A stretch of 41,292 bases of DNA from Setaria digitata. Its lineage: Eukaryota; Nematoda; Chromadorea; Rhabditida; Setariidae. The DNA is taken from contig RCAB01000529.1 of the NCBI GenBank assembly GCA_003640385.1, positions 1-41,292 of the forward strand. Direction: 5' to 3'. The notes beneath the pieces are model-generated. The model was not told where the DNA came from. It did no database searches and saw only the letters and a list, made by a program, of their open reading frames with translations. The position numbers and the translations under genes are program-made. Shown piece by piece: positions 20,978 through 31,588 of this stretch (its first letter is position 1; each line of letters opens with the position of its first letter).

Positions 20978-23900
20978 TTAATCGACTTTGAATTCGCATG
21001 CCAACGAGCGTGCAAGGTTATCAGCGTGAATTGCAAATTGAAATGGATAGTCAGATGATGCCAGCGTTTCAGATTGCGGAGCTATAGCGGCACGCAACAT
21101 GGATCCGTCGTAACCACGAAATGAAATACCTGAATCGGGGCTATCGTGGGGCGTGACATTAACCTTCGTACTAACAGATGAAAGAGCATTCGGTGTTGCT
21201 TGAATTGACACCATTGTCTGATTGGTGATATCGCCAAGAACCAATGAGTGATCCAAATTTTTTGCGGCTAAAGAGAAAGACATTATGAGATTATTGAAAA
21301 AATCATAATTTTGTTTATCAATTCTTGACTTGTTAATTTTTTATTCACTGCGTTATGGCTGAAAATTTATATAATTAGTTCTAACCCTTTCTTGACACCA
21401 ACCTAAAGCTTCTGAATTTTTTGATGGCTTCTTGTTTTCGGTAAAATACTGCATTTTAAGCAACTGGTCTAGATCACGATGCGCAGAAAAAAATGCTGGT
21501 GACTCAAGTGGCCAAGACGGAGGTGGACGATTTGTCGCACGATTCGACAATAACATCTGGGCAGTTTCAGAGCTAATACCATTAATGGATTCCACGTGAG
21601 CACGTTCGCGTTGCATTTTCAAATACTGAAATCCATTTCCTGACTAGAACTAGCAAATTAATTTCTTAGGCTAAATTGTTAAGCAAATTAATTCCAATTC
21701 ATGATCAAGCAAATTAATTCTAATTCAATTATCAAGTGAAACGTTTTACCATGTAAGAAAGAATGCCAAATATATATATAATTTGGAAACATACTCGATC
21801 AGGACGCATGTAAGGATTTGGTGCATTTGATGCTTCCGGATGAATGAACAGACAACGATCACCATATGGACAAAGGCCAGCCATGGTGTATTTGTCGCAC
21901 AATTTTGTCTTGTACTTAGGATTCTTCGTTGGCAATCTGTAAAATGCTACACGGATTAGAAAGCTATCCTGATAAATGCAAGCGTTAAGTGTTGATTGTA
22001 GTGTCAAATGGAAGAATGACATACTTGCAAGGGCGCAACTCCTGCTCACCATGAGCAAAACGACAATTTTCTGCGAAACTGCAAATTCCACTTTCGAGCC
22101 AAGCTTGGCACATTACCTTTAATAGAATGAAAAAAACATGAAACAGCAAAAGAACCGTGCGTATTCGAAAAAATCATAAAAAGGAGTTCTTCAAATTAAG
22201 TTCGGTCAAAAGAAAAAGAAATGCAATTATTATCACACAAAGAAACGTGTCCGTAAATGCTCGTTTATTCTAGCTTCTACTGATTACCAGATCAGATGCA
22301 GAATTTGTACAGAAATAAAATATTGAGATTAAAACGTTACGAAACAAGTAGCCTCAACAGGACACCGCGCAAAGTAAAATTCTTATGTTATATTAGGCTG
22401 CAAAAAAAACCTATTTTGTTATTATAAATGAAAAATATTACCGTCTTATAACTATCCGGTTTTGGTGATTTGCGCGCAAAAGGTGGCAAACGTTTTGACC
22501 GTAAATGATTCGCTTGCTGTCTAAAATACTTTAAACTGATGAATAATGGCTGTTACTGCTACAAAAATTTGTACAAATTGTGCAATACATGTACACATGC
22601 AGAATTCGTAAAATGGAAACAACTTTACGGCAGTAAGTTATCCTTATCATTTACTTTTCGCAAATAAAAAATTGAGACATTGGCACATACAATTATTGTC
22701 TCAAAAACTAGTTCTTGCTTTTTGATCTATACAGAGTCCAATGAAAAGAGATCTACGGTACCAACACAACAACTCGAAACCTATTCCTGCTGTTACAGAG
22801 TTTTTAGTTCAGAACTATTCTGCAGCTGAACAAAGTGGAAATGAATAATTAAATGGTCTTTTCCATTCATTTTTCATCAAATCAATTCACTTACCTATGC
22901 CCTATTTGAAAAATAAAAAATAAGAAAAATTAATACGATTCTAACTTTTCATATGATGCTGCATCATTTATTGCAGGATTTGTTGTATTGAAATCGTAAA
23001 AACCGGAAACACCATTAAGGTACCGAGCATCAACGAGCTGTGATGAAGCATCGGCATGTCTGCAAAATGCAAACCCATACATGATGTTTAAAGAACGCTT
23101 GGTCCAAAAGTCCGTTTTTTTAATTAGATATGACAAGAAAATACTATAGAACTGAGAATACGCACGCCGCTCGAACTGTCGCAAAACAGAAAAATTCTGT
23201 TTACCGATTCATTATCTCATTGGTTCCTCATTCACTAAGTCATATTTACTAAAGATTGCTCGAACTTCCACTACAACTTACTTGTAATTCATTAACACTC
23301 CTAATGGATATTCTATCTGGAAATGTTGTCTAAAAATTACTCTTCTGATCTGCTTACTTTTGAAATTCTTTTGGATCAAGCTAGTTTATTTAAAAGAATC
23401 GTAAAATATGCCGAAGAGAAAGGAAATGAAGGAACATTGAAAAAAAAACTTTTTACAAAAAGCTAAGAACAGGTAACTGGAAAGAAGGAAGTATAAAATT
23501 ACTTTCATTCGAAGGAGAAGAAGGGAACTATTTCACTTAAATCCCTTCGCAAAAATACGCTAATTGAAAGATCTTTGAAAAAATGATGATGGAGATGGGT
23601 ACTGCAAAAAATCCCACAATCCTTTAACAAACAATAAAATGCTCCATTCTGAGTATCAATCGACTACTCAATCAATAAGTAAGCTAACCTCAACTTTGAA
23701 TTTTTTTTTACCACTGATCATAGCACCTTTCTTTTCTTTTCTAACTCTGAGAAGTCTCGACAAACAAACAATATTTAATTTGTAGCTCAAATTGTGCTGC
23801 ATTTCTCCTGCCTGTGTGGAATTTTGGTGTTGCTATATTACGAACAACTCAACTTCAAATTCTGACCATTATCTGTTTCAGCCTTGGCCTACCAGATTAT

Positions 23901-25380
23901 TTGCGAGCATCCTCTTCTCAAAAACTACTCCCAGAGAGTAAAACTACTCATGGGTCATTTTATGTTCTATGAATATAAATCTTTCAGGCGTAGCATTTAC
24001 CAGTTGGTACTACGAATAGGTTCCCTCATGAGTGAACTTTCGAATTACTTTTTAAACATTTTAAAACATCGCAATTCAAATGGCACTTAACTTGGATTTA
24101 AGGGGTTTGGAATTAAAATTTAGAAGGGAATGTATCATATATGAATAAACTATTACTTGAGTGCTTCGTTTCTGAGCGTTAGAAGTTCGACTGCTTTACG
24201 TAATACTTGATCGATGTCCGGTTCAGTTGGTATAGGTGACGAACCAATAGATGTGTTGCCGGAAGTAGAACTAAAATTAGGTGCAGTGTATATAAATAAT
24301 ATCAAAAAAATACTAATTATAATCCTTTCCTCAGTTAATACATTGACCAAATGGTCATCTTTAGTTAGAATTCATCGTACTAATTTTTTTTTTTAAAAAA
24401 CAGTGACAAAATGAAGTGGAAAGTGCAAAGTGTATTGAAATATATTGATATTGAAATTATTATTGATATTGAAATATGTGAATATGAAAAATATGAAAAA
24501 ATGTAAAAATAAATATGAAAAAATATTGAAATATCTAATCCATATGTATCGTAATTAAAAAAAAAGAGGGTTACATGTACTATTCACCTGATTCCAGCGT
24601 GGCTATTGGTCGTTGAAGCAGTTACGCTACCATACCTTGATGGCAAAAAACCGGAATCACCGCTGTTTGATGGTAAACTTAAAGATGATGGTGGACGCAA
24701 ATATGAATGTGAACTAGCGGGTATCCTGCAGAAATAATGGAACAAATAAAATTCAAACGAAAGTTTTTTTTCGTCAATTAGAAGTGTATCGGATACTGAG
24801 ACAAATATATATCGAATAATAATGGGAAATGCTAGATGCATAGATAAATAAACATATACAGAATAATAACAGGGGTACTACAATTTCTTTCTTTTTTCCA
24901 ATTCAAAAAAAAGGTTTTTCTGTAATTAAACCAAACAGTATAAAAATTTGACTTATATTCACAGTGAAGAGATTCTGTCTGTTCTCTAAGTCGTGTAACA
25001 CGATAACTGTTTTAACTTCAGAAAAAGGTATTATATCTACCAAGAAATTCAAAAATCCGAAATCCAGTTTCATAAACTGCTTAGTTCTTCAGCACATTCT
25101 GGAACTATGAATTTGAGTATCGACGCAAGGATCAGAGAATCAGAATTAGGAGAGTTAGGAGTATCTGATTTGTGTGGATCAAGTCAAAGTGAAAAATCCT
25201 GGTCGTTCTGTTAGTAAAAGCTATTACGAAATTAATAGATTAAAGAATATAACAAAAAAGTGGAATTTCCTATAGTAATCCGATACTAATATCGAAGTTA
25301 AACATTTTAAGAATTTAAATTTAAAGTGAATTAACACCTAACACTTACTCCGAATAACCGATATTACGGAATGTTGACAT
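20978..25380 (-). CDS. Tandem CCCH zinc-finger RNA-binding protein, OMA/TIS11-like, 407 aa
   Basis: Probable mRNA-binding regulator of the TIS11/TTP family. In nematodes the closest relatives (OMA-1/OMA-2, MOE-3, POS-1) control maternal mRNAs in oocytes and early embryos. Exons 25380-25349, 24725-24588, 24270-24157, 23059-22946, 22520-22442, 22116-22025, 21936-21795, 21625-21403 and 21267-20978 join in phase (1224 bases). Residues 1-95 are Ser/Pro-rich and probably disordered. Finger 1 starts YKTVMCQAWLESG, with C162, C171, C177, H181. Finger 2 starts YKTKLCDKYTMAGLCPYG, with C203, C212, C218, H222. Both are CX8CX5CX3H with the YKT lead-in of the family. The 21-residue gap from H181 to C203 is slightly longer than the 18 in TTP. 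The Ser/Thr-rich C-terminus has possible phosphosites such as TPHDSPDSG. The exon 8 donor is a GTTGGT site inside a longer open frame, chosen because the stronger GTTAGA downstream breaks phase. A UTR may precede the ATG at 25380. The assignment to OMA rather than another member rests on the CQAWLESG and LCDKYT..GLCPYG segments. Confidence 0.88.
21681..21733. repeat. Intronic tandem repeat, 26-bp unit
   Basis: Two adjacent copies of a unit beginning AAGCAAATTAATTC (21681-21706 and 21707-21733), with a third partial copy of the core at 21652-21664. It lies in intron 7 of the CCCH gene. Confidence 0.75.
24432..24535. repeat. Imperfect AT-rich tandem repeats in a CCCH intron
   Basis: Repeated TTGATATTGAAAT and AATATGAAAAA words fill about 100 bases of intron 2. 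They look like slippage products with no evident function. Confidence 0.6.
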
Positions 25381-25813
25381 TTCCGGATGAGTCCGCTATA
25401 TGCTTGCACCTTGGTTGCTATCGTTGATGTTGAATTTGAGATGATATATGCTCTTGATGAATAATTATTTACAAATAAAATAATAGTTAGTAAATATGAG
25501 TTTCTTCTCTTTCTTCGTGTCAGCAGACAGAAGTGCCTGCCTGTCTGGCTACTGGTTAACACCACTGTAAATATATTTCTAAAAAATTATTTTAAAGTTT
25601 TCAGTGACAATTTCTTTCTTCGTCCGCTTTTTCTAAATTTGTTTCATCAAATTAAAAAAAAAAAAAATGAAAATTGTGAAAAGAAGGAAAAGCTGAATAA
25701 ATCGTCAAAATGAATTCAAATATTAGAATGACAAATATTCGGCGGAGTCAATTTCGGTTGTATAATTTATATTCTGATCAAAATTACATTAAGTGGTACA
25801 GCAGCGAAATTAA

Positions 25814-25915
25814 GATTGTGCATCACTATAAATATGAAACATATTTATAGCGCACCTCACAAAAGTTGAGATTGAAAAAAAAATATATGAAACATATTCA
25901 TAGCGATGCACAATC
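25814..25915. repeat. Imperfect inverted repeat
   Basis: The left arm begins GATTGTGCATC (25814). The right arm, read on the other strand, begins GATTGTGCATCGCTATGAATA (inverse of 25895-25915). The first eleven bases are identical and similarity continues for about ten more. The interior carries the first copy of the CACCTCACAAAAGTTGA direct repeat. Confidence 0.6.
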
Positions 25916-25998
25916 TGAAATGTGCTATACTACAATGGAAAAATGGAAAATGTGGTATAATTCGAGCACCTCACAAAAGTTGAAATTGAAAAAAAAAA
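25851..25998. repeat. Direct repeat pair, about 32-bp unit
   Basis: The unit begins GCACCTCACAAAAGTTGA and ends in ATTGAAAAAAAA. Copies are at 25852-25883 and 25966-25998, 114 bases apart, nearly identical. The first lies within the inverted repeat. Confidence 0.75.
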
Positions 25999-26650
25999 AG
26001 GAAAAATATCATCTCAATTTGGGCCATTTAAAAGATTGAAGTTAATAGGAAAGTGATGTTGAATACTTGTTCTGTCAAGAGAAATGGACATTGAAATAGT
26101 ATGAACTAATAAAACACATAATGAAAATGCCAATTGATCACACTCAGATTGAATGGATTAACATTGATGATTTCAGAAAAACTGAATGCGTTTTCCGGAA
26201 ACCTGTCAGTAGCATTTGTTAGATCCTAAGGAACAGACCATTGGCGATTAAATTACTGGAAAGAAATTGTTTTTATTCGAAAAGATATTGACTATATTTT
26301 GTCCTTTGACACAGCTTCAAAAAGTAATTTCTTCCTAATAGTTTAATATCTAAGCAATACTGAAGTATTATGTTTGTATGTAAATACCTCAAGAAGATGG
26401 ACAGCTAGTAGACAAATAAACCAATTTGAAAAAGGGATTTCCCGCAAAAAAATATTAGTGCTCGTCCTAAATAGAGTTCATAACTCGAAGATTGCAGAGC
26501 ATTCATCTGGATTCCCTTTCCTATCCGGCTTGAAAAATACAGATTGTTATGAATCGGTCATATTTTCGCAGTTAGTCTGTACCGGTTTAGAAATGCAAAG
26601 TGAAAGATGGAAGAAAATGTACTGCAATACTGCAATGAACACATGGAAGT

Positions 26651-26681
26651 AAAAGTGGGATTTATTAAAAATCCCACTTTT
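26651..26681. repeat. Perfect 13-bp hairpin
   Basis: AAAAGTGGGATTT (26651-26663) and its exact reverse complement (26669-26681) are separated by a 5-base loop. It sits at the end of a 92-codon open frame that stops at 26650-26652. Rho-independent termination is not expected in a nematode, so its role is unknown. Confidence 0.8.
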
Positions 26682-26940
26682 CATTTACATTAAGTGAGAA
26701 AATTTAGTTCGGTCTTTGTAAAGCTGTAAAATTTTAATTTTAGTGGCTACAACATCAACGTTAAATGTGAAAGAACTAATTTTTCTCAGTTAAATTTACA
26801 CGAATTGGTCTAACTTAATTGTACTTATCGAAATTGCTAATTTAATTTTCACATCAATAACTTTTTGTCTCTTTTTGAATCACGAAAGAATACCATTTAG
26901 AAACGACTCTTTTTTTTTGTAAGTGAAGAAGTAGAAGACA

Positions 26941-27360
26941 AGGGTGCTATGAACAAGAACGACTTGCATTTTTATGCTTATGCTTGACAAAAGCACCAAA
27001 TATGTTATATCAGACAATGACGTAACTGTAAGTAACGTAAGTACGAGATAGAAGGTCACGTACGTGAGCTGGTGTAATAGTCGAAGTAACAGGTTAATAA
27101 GGAAGCATGCCATCACCGACCATAGGCATGTTACAACCTCGAAGTGATAGCACAGACCCACGAACACTCACACAGACATATAGCCACACTTGGTGCTTGA
27201 TCTGTCGCGGGCTTTGTTTGATCTCTGATTTTAGATCATCGCGCCACCGCAGCGTACTCTTTCCTCTTGCCCAAACAGACTTTGACTTCCACGCACATGT
27301 CTGTGTATGTACACGTGTGCTCGTATAGACGTGTGAAGTACACGGACGCTCTGCAAGTCA
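26941..27360. other. GC-richer island with overlapping open frames
   Basis: Local GC is visibly above the surrounding DNA, with many ACG/CAC/CGT words. A plus-strand frame from an ATG at 27107 starts MPSPTIGMLQPRSDSTDPRT and runs 73 codons. A hydrophobic minus-strand frame overlaps it, with an internal ATG giving MACFLINLLLRLLHQ. Higher GC lowers stop-codon frequency, so neither frame is good evidence by itself. This could be a promoter, a first exon of an unresolved gene, or an old insertion. Confidence 0.3.
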
Positions 27361-29817
27361 TGCATTTATGGTCAATCCAGAACCTTTTTAAATTCAAGTT
27401 CAATATGTGCAAATTATTGTAAGTGGTAAGTCAATTTGCACTCACTTTTTCATGCAAAGGCAAACGTACACGTGGACGTGATACATTACATGACTATTTC
27501 ATCATATCAATTATTCTTGTCGTCCACTTGGACTCATGCGGATCGACGGCTTCATTATTAGTAATTATACGAACTTTAGTAATGCTAATGGTTCTTGCTG
27601 TGAATTTCAGTGCTTTATACATGCAGCTGCTACCTGAAATTGAAATCACGGATTAATAAATTATGGTTGTGAAATATAAGAAATATATTTAAATATTCCT
27701 TAATTGTTATGCTTACCAGTCAGATCTTCAATTATTCTTATCGTCCATTTGGATATATCCTATTTAAGTTGCTTTTGGGTAATAAAAGACTATGATCATA
27801 TCAGTAATTCCCATCATTTGCTTAGACTTTTGTGAATTAAATGGTGACGATTCGAATGATAAATATTCGTTATTGACGATAGTTCTACGGAGACTAATCA
27901 GTGTGCTAGCAGTACAAATTTAAGAGCACTTTTGAACTTACCTTGCAGATTTTTGTAGATTCACTTCTCGGATTTGCTATTTTAGCATTGATTTTCTCAG
28001 ACCCGGTGTGTGCAACCTTAGTTTAGAGACTTGTTAACCTTGTATCTATATAAGTATTTATATGACCGTAAATGTTCGAACTACAAGTAGCTTGGAAACT
28101 GATATGTCCGAATGTTGATGGAACGTTTCTATGGGCGCCAGTCGTCACAACCATTTATCTTAAATCTCACTCCTTCAAAACTATCGAAAATTGTATGACC
28201 CTTTTCTTCAGATACAGAAAGAACGAGAGGGAGTGAGAAAGAGAAAGAGTCAGGTTGCATAGACTATTTCACGTTAAAATAAAGAGAAAAGTAGTGGAGA
28301 ATTTAACTCCTTGATAGAAGAAAGGTTAATTGAAGAAATTGGTGAATGTTAATGTATTGATCATTAATCATACATACATGTTCTCCTCGAGAACTGGCAA
28401 GATTACCAACTGAAATTTGTATTCTAATTATAGAATTAATTCAGTGGAAAGAGATATTTGTTAATAAATCTGTGTGGATAGAAATTAAGATAAGAAGACA
28501 CAATAATAAGACAAAAGGAGGAAGGAATTAGAGATTCTTCTCAGTTTTTCTTTTTTCCTTCCACTATTTCTGTACTAAATTTCTATCAGTCTTTCAGGGA
28601 ATTTGTGATACAACGCATTTAGTTAGTATAGAAATATTCGGGAAAGAAAACATATTAAAATAAACAAAATCTATTTTTATCTTTTGAGTTATAATAAAAA
28701 GGGAAACGCAACAAAGAGAAGCAGTTTTGTAATACCTTAAATAACAGTGTCACTATTTCAAATAATTAAAATAATTCAGGATATCCTAACATTCATTCCA
28801 TCTCCCGGATAATGATTGTGATGCACAAATGAAAAACAATCGGGTCATACTGAAGAAGTGGGCCAGTAGATCGGTTTTGTAAATTGGATAATATTTCATA
28901 ACTTATAGCAAATTGGAATGCTTTTTTTTGTCCTTTGTTTTTACATAATTCCTCATATTAAATATAAGTTCCTAAAAGTATATCAAATATTTTTGTAATA
29001 AATTTCAGGTATTTTAAGAGCATCATTTCTATGATCATATGTTTAACAAAGCAATATTAATGTTGAAATCCAAAGAAACTGCACACATTACTTATCAGAT
29101 ATTAAATTGTTAAAAGGAACACGATATTCTGATACCAAACTAGAATGAATATTCAGATGAAGATATCCAAGTATCGGTACTTTACTTGCATGTAACCCAA
29201 TTGTCATCTTGGTTCTAAAATATTGCTTCTCATTTAATTGAAATATTTTTTCCTTTCTTTTCATAAATTTGCCCCACATAATAATGGTGTCATTCTCTTA
29301 ATTACTAAATGTTTTAAGCTAATAAAATTAATCGAAGGATAATTATAAATACCTTGCATAGGTGATCAGTTGTTAATAAAGTGAAAGAATTAAGTATGGG
29401 TTAATTCGATTTAATATATGGTCATGTCTAACGTTTGACCGCATTTCCATAATGATATCAAGGCCATCTGTCGTAAAATTGTGATACCTTCGAACGATTT
29501 TTATTTAATTATTAGTAATAAAAATTTTGTACAAAACCAAGGACACATTATCGTTTGCAATAAAATATTATTTAATTTTATTTAGTGATATTATCCTATC
29601 GTCAACTTATTTACTTACAATTCCATTTATTAATGAATAGTATTATAATATTCAAACAGATCTAATTACTGAATAAAAATCGAAATAAGGGTTGCATGCA
29701 TCTAAATGTCTGTAAAGAGTAATAATAATTAGTAGTGATAATAAGAGAAAGTAGTAGCAAATAGTAGAAGTGGTTAGTGGTAGTAATGATAATTATTTCT
29801 AGGTCAAAAGAAGCTAC

Positions 29818-29919
29818 ACATAAGTAAATCAAAAAAAGGTATTCCTAACGTTAATGTACACAACGAAACGCATACGCACGCGCACGTACATATAAGTAAA
29901 TCAAAAAAAGGTATCCCTG
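29818..29919. repeat. Direct repeat pair, about 28-bp unit
   Basis: TAAGTAAATCAAAAAAAGGT followed by AT[T/C]CCT occurs at 29821-29845 and 29893-29917. A purine-pyrimidine ACGCACGCGCACGTAC tract lies between the copies. It looks like a local duplication. Confidence 0.8.
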
Positions 29920-30217
29920 ATGTGTTTACATCAAGTCAAGATTTTGTTGAACTGGTTTTCATGCCACAATTTGCTACTTATCTCGTTCTTAATTCCAGAA
30001 AACCCTACGTTTGTTGAAATTCATAAAACCGGTTTGGCTATACTAGCGATAAAATGATAAGAATGGCTTCTATTTTGTAATAATCGATTTTTCAAAATTA
30101 ACAAATCTAAAGGAGTTTATCATATATTTGGATGGTTCTTTCATTCAAACTAGTTTCTCTTCTTTCTCGCTTGTTTTTTCTTTATTTTTAAGCAAGGTTC
30201 TAGAAAGACGCCCTATT

Positions 30218-30234
30218 TTCTCTCTCTCTCTCTC
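30218..30234. repeat. TC microsatellite
   Basis: Eight TC units followed by an A-rich GAAAG tract. Confidence 0.9.
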
Positions 30235-31565
30235 AAAAAAAAAGAAAGAAAAGAAACAATTGGCTAATCTCAATTACGAATCATCTTGTTGTAAATGTTA
30301 GTATCCCTTTTTGTAGAAATGTTTATTTTGAAGAGTGACAAGAGTGTTTACTGAAAGTTAAGAGGTTAAGTGAACAATAAATCATCTCTTTATCTTTTTA
30401 ATAAATTTATATTATCCAGATATTTGACAAAGTGGTCATAACGTACAAGAATTACTTGACATTTTGTTCGATTTATTCCCATGTTCGAGCGTAGTCACAG
30501 CAATTTCATTGTTACGATTATCCTTTCTAAAAAATATTCCAACAAAATTACTTATCATTGTTTTTCGAAGTTCTTGCATCCTCGAGATGATTCGATCGGG
30601 AAGAACCTCATTTTTTCCGAGTTCTTTTTTCGTTATATATATTATATATATATGTATGTATTTAACAGAAAAATTATGTATGTAGTGAAGTATGTGGATA
30701 GATGTTTAATGAAATAAATGACAGGATAATGCGAATAAAACCATCACCTGTCAAATATATATTTCTATTTATAATAAAAGCTGTATAAATAATGATAATA
30801 TATGATTGTCCATTATTTTAGGATACTAGAAAGAATACAGATAAAAAGACGATATAAAAAATTTATTCGAAATACTTAGTTAGTACAGTTTGATGGAAAA
30901 AATAATTACTGGTTCTAACAGTAGAATTCATGTCAATATCACCATTTTTCATATCACTACTTATTATATCTATATATATCCTAAACTATGTAGTATTAAT
31001 TTCCATATTTTATAAATGATACAAATGGATTTGAAATATAAATGAAATGATTGTTATTTAGGAGCAATAATAAAATAAAAATGATGTTTCTGGCTATTGC
31101 ACTGAATATTTTAACAATGTCCAGCTTTGTTTCAACTGGTTTTCCTTTTGTTATCATCTTTTCTTTAAAAAAATATATATATCAACAGAATTTTTCAAAA
31201 CCAACTTAGTAGAAAACTTGTTTGGTTCTTTTTTTGGGAGGAAAAAACTTTTTTTTTCTAATATGAAATGCCGAAGTGTCGCTATATATATATTTTTTTT
31301 TATTTTTGAAGAAAAGGCCATGAGAAAGGTGGGTTGGAAATTCAATTATATATAATGATCAAGAACGGATACGATCTGAATAAACTGATGGTAAGGTAGG
31401 TAAAAATGTCTACCAATAACTATTTATAAAAGAATAAAAGTAGATTGCTTTTTAATTGATTATTAATTGCAGAAAGATGTGAAGGCACTGACAAAAACAG
31501 CAAAAAGGAATTATTTTTTGATCCCTTGAGGCTTGAATATTTTTTAAGGTTTATTGTTTCTTTTC

Positions 31566-31588
31566 TTTTTTTTTTTTTTTTTTTTTTC
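31566..31588. repeat. Poly-T run
   Basis: Twenty-three consecutive T residues, possibly a minus-strand poly-A tail remnant. No adjacent retroelement was recognised. Confidence 0.85.

Larger units (their letters stand above)
25381..26940. other. Upstream region of the CCCH gene
   Basis: No confident gene. The first few hundred bases should include the CCCH promoter. It also contains an A run near 25652, an inverted repeat at 25814-25915, a direct repeat at 25851 and 25965, and a hairpin at 26651-26681. A 92-codon plus-strand frame (26374-26652) lacks an ATG at its start and has no recognisable domain. Confidence 0.45.

Noticed and set aside
21377..21402. Read-through of CCCH exon 8 to the GTTAGA donor
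   Set aside because: Using that donor leaves phase 0, which puts the long C-terminal frame of exon 9 out of frame; the GTTGGT donor at 21402 keeps it.
26374..26652. 92-codon plus-strand open frame
   Set aside because: It starts at TTG with no nearby ATG, has no domain or splice partner, and is within the number of such frames expected by chance in 41 kb.
30452..30717. Open frames on both strands near 30.5 kb
   Set aside because: Two plus-strand frames and a minus-strand frame are open at once, which indicates low stop density and not coding; no splice structure or family was found.
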